Shown piece by piece: positions 21,197-21,744 of a stretch of DNA of 21,744 nucleotides (position 1 is its first letter; every line of letters starts with the position of its first letter). The DNA is from a virus: the IMG/VR virus record IMGVR_UViG_3300020084_000127, positions 1 through 21,744 of that record. The stretch is one strand, 5' to 3'. The notes below the pieces were generated by a model. That model made no database searches. It was not told where the DNA came from and worked only from the letters and a program-made list of their open reading frames with translations. The position numbers and the translations under genes were made by a program.

Positions 21197-21370
21197 TTAC
21201 TCCTGTTGGGCATTGGTCATCATGTATTCAACGGTATTTGCAATATCTTCCATGGCATCACGTAAGAATGGTCTTGAACCAGATTCTTGCCGAATGATTG
21301 GTCGATGATCATCAGATAGTGTCCATCGCCATAATTTCATTTCTGTGCAATACCAAAGATTTATTTTCAT
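21197..21370 (-). CDS. small hypothetical protein, 57 aa
   Basis: ATG at 21370 overlaps the stop of the upstream gene as ATGA; frame ends TAA at 21197-21199. The protein begins MKINLWYCTEMKLWRWTLSD, Trp-rich, and ends with an acidic helix (RDAMEDIANTVEYMMTNAQQ). No known domain. Its end carries the ribosome-binding site of the next gene, so the two are coupled. Confidence 0.78.
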   Translation of the reverse strand: MKINLWYCTEMKLWRWTLSDDHRPIIRQESGSRPFLRDAMEDIANTVEYMMTNAQQE

Positions 21371-21744
21371 TTATTTCTAAGGAGTGCTTTGATTTCATCT
21401 AGTCGTTCCACAATTTGGGCGAGAAACATGACAAATTGTTGTTGCGAATCAGGTTTGAAACTATCAATCAAATCAACTAGTGTTCCCATAGCTTTAGATT
21501 GTTCTACTTTAGTGTTTTTATCTGGTACTTTTTTTGCAGCTAGTCTTTTCTTTTTTTCTTCTTCAATTTTTTTTAGACGTTCTGCAAATTTGGGATATAG
21601 TGGAATTTGGGAAGCATAGGAATCATACTCTCCATGGCGAGCGTGCTGGCCGAGTCTTCTGGACATACGAGATACAACTGTATCCATAAAACCCTCATCT
21701 GTATGATTTATGAGCTGCCAATAATTGACTTCAGAATCAGACAA
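21367..21744 (-). CDS. hypothetical protein, 5' end cut by window edge
   Basis: The frame is open to the right edge; its first visible codon is TTG with no ATG near, so the true start lies outside the window and 125 codons are seen. Residues include MDTVVSRMSRRLGQHARHGE, a Lys/Glu-rich helix (FAERLKKIEEEKKKRLAAKK) and a C-terminal helix (FVMFLAQIVERLDEIKALLR). It could be a coiled-coil structural or assembly protein. No family recognised. Confidence 0.78.
   Translation of the reverse strand: MSDSEVNYWQLINHTDEGFMDTVVSRMSRRLGQHARHGEYDSYASQIPLYPKFAERLKKIEEEKKKRLAAKKVPDKNTKVEQSKAMGTLVDLIDSFKPDSQQQFVMFLAQIVERLDEIKALLRNK

Noticed and set aside
1-21744. tRNA genes, CRISPR arrays, insertion sequences, integrase or attachment sites
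   Set aside because: None recognised by eye on either strand; coding density leaves almost no room.

Overview
The window looks like part of the genome of a T4-like cyanomyovirus, a marine phage of Synechococcus or Prochlorococcus. The evidence is four-fold: A+T-rich, tightly packed genes all on the minus strand; a run of long virion and tail-fibre genes; T4-type late promoters (TATAAATA-like) just upstream of several structural genes; and auxiliary genes typical of cyanophages (a flavin-dependent halogenase and a group of 2-oxoglutarate/Fe(II) oxygenase-like genes). I see no rRNA, tRNA, CRISPR array, insertion sequence or integrase. Because every gene is on the minus strand, transcription runs from high to low coordinates.

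Layout in the direction of transcription. (a) 21744-20439: small overlapping genes of unknown function, beginning with a gene cut by the window edge; two of them (57 and 49 aa) fill what would otherwise look like a 300-base gap. (b) 20442-19366: a compact flavin-dependent halogenase of the tryptophan-halogenase/VirX1 type, coupled by ATGA to the gene before it. (c) 19363-7556: the structural block. A late promoter leads into 439-, 489- and 1251-aa virion/tail proteins. Five tail-fibre-like proteins follow (143, 307, 391, 364 and 499 aa) that share an N-terminal module but carry different C-terminal domains: two fibrinogen-like, one glycine-rich, one large Tyr/Asn-rich and one short. (d) 7543-5856: two proteins of unknown function, one possibly a tail-fibre assembly (DUF4376-like) protein and one with a long coiled coil. 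(e) 5859-3177: four consecutive overlapping genes with 2OG-Fe(II) oxygenase-like iron-site patterns; one has a clear HxD...H...R pattern and resembles DUF6445. (f) 3167-1: about thirteen very small overlapping genes, interrupted by a free-standing HNH endonuclease; a zinc-ribbon protein is encoded in a frame overlapping a small charged helical protein.

How it fits together. The structural block makes the distal tail and its host-recognition fibres; the shared N-terminal modules suggest a common attachment scheme with exchangeable tips. The halogenase on one side and the four oxygenase-like genes on the other bracket the fibre cassette. Whether these enzymes act on fibre proteins, host surface molecules or small metabolites cannot be decided from sequence. 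The bracketing is the most interesting feature of the window.

Several gene starts were set by ATG codons with ATGA/TAATG stop-start overlaps or Shine-Dalgarno sequences rather than by the longest reading frame. I found no intergenic stretch longer than about 40 bases.
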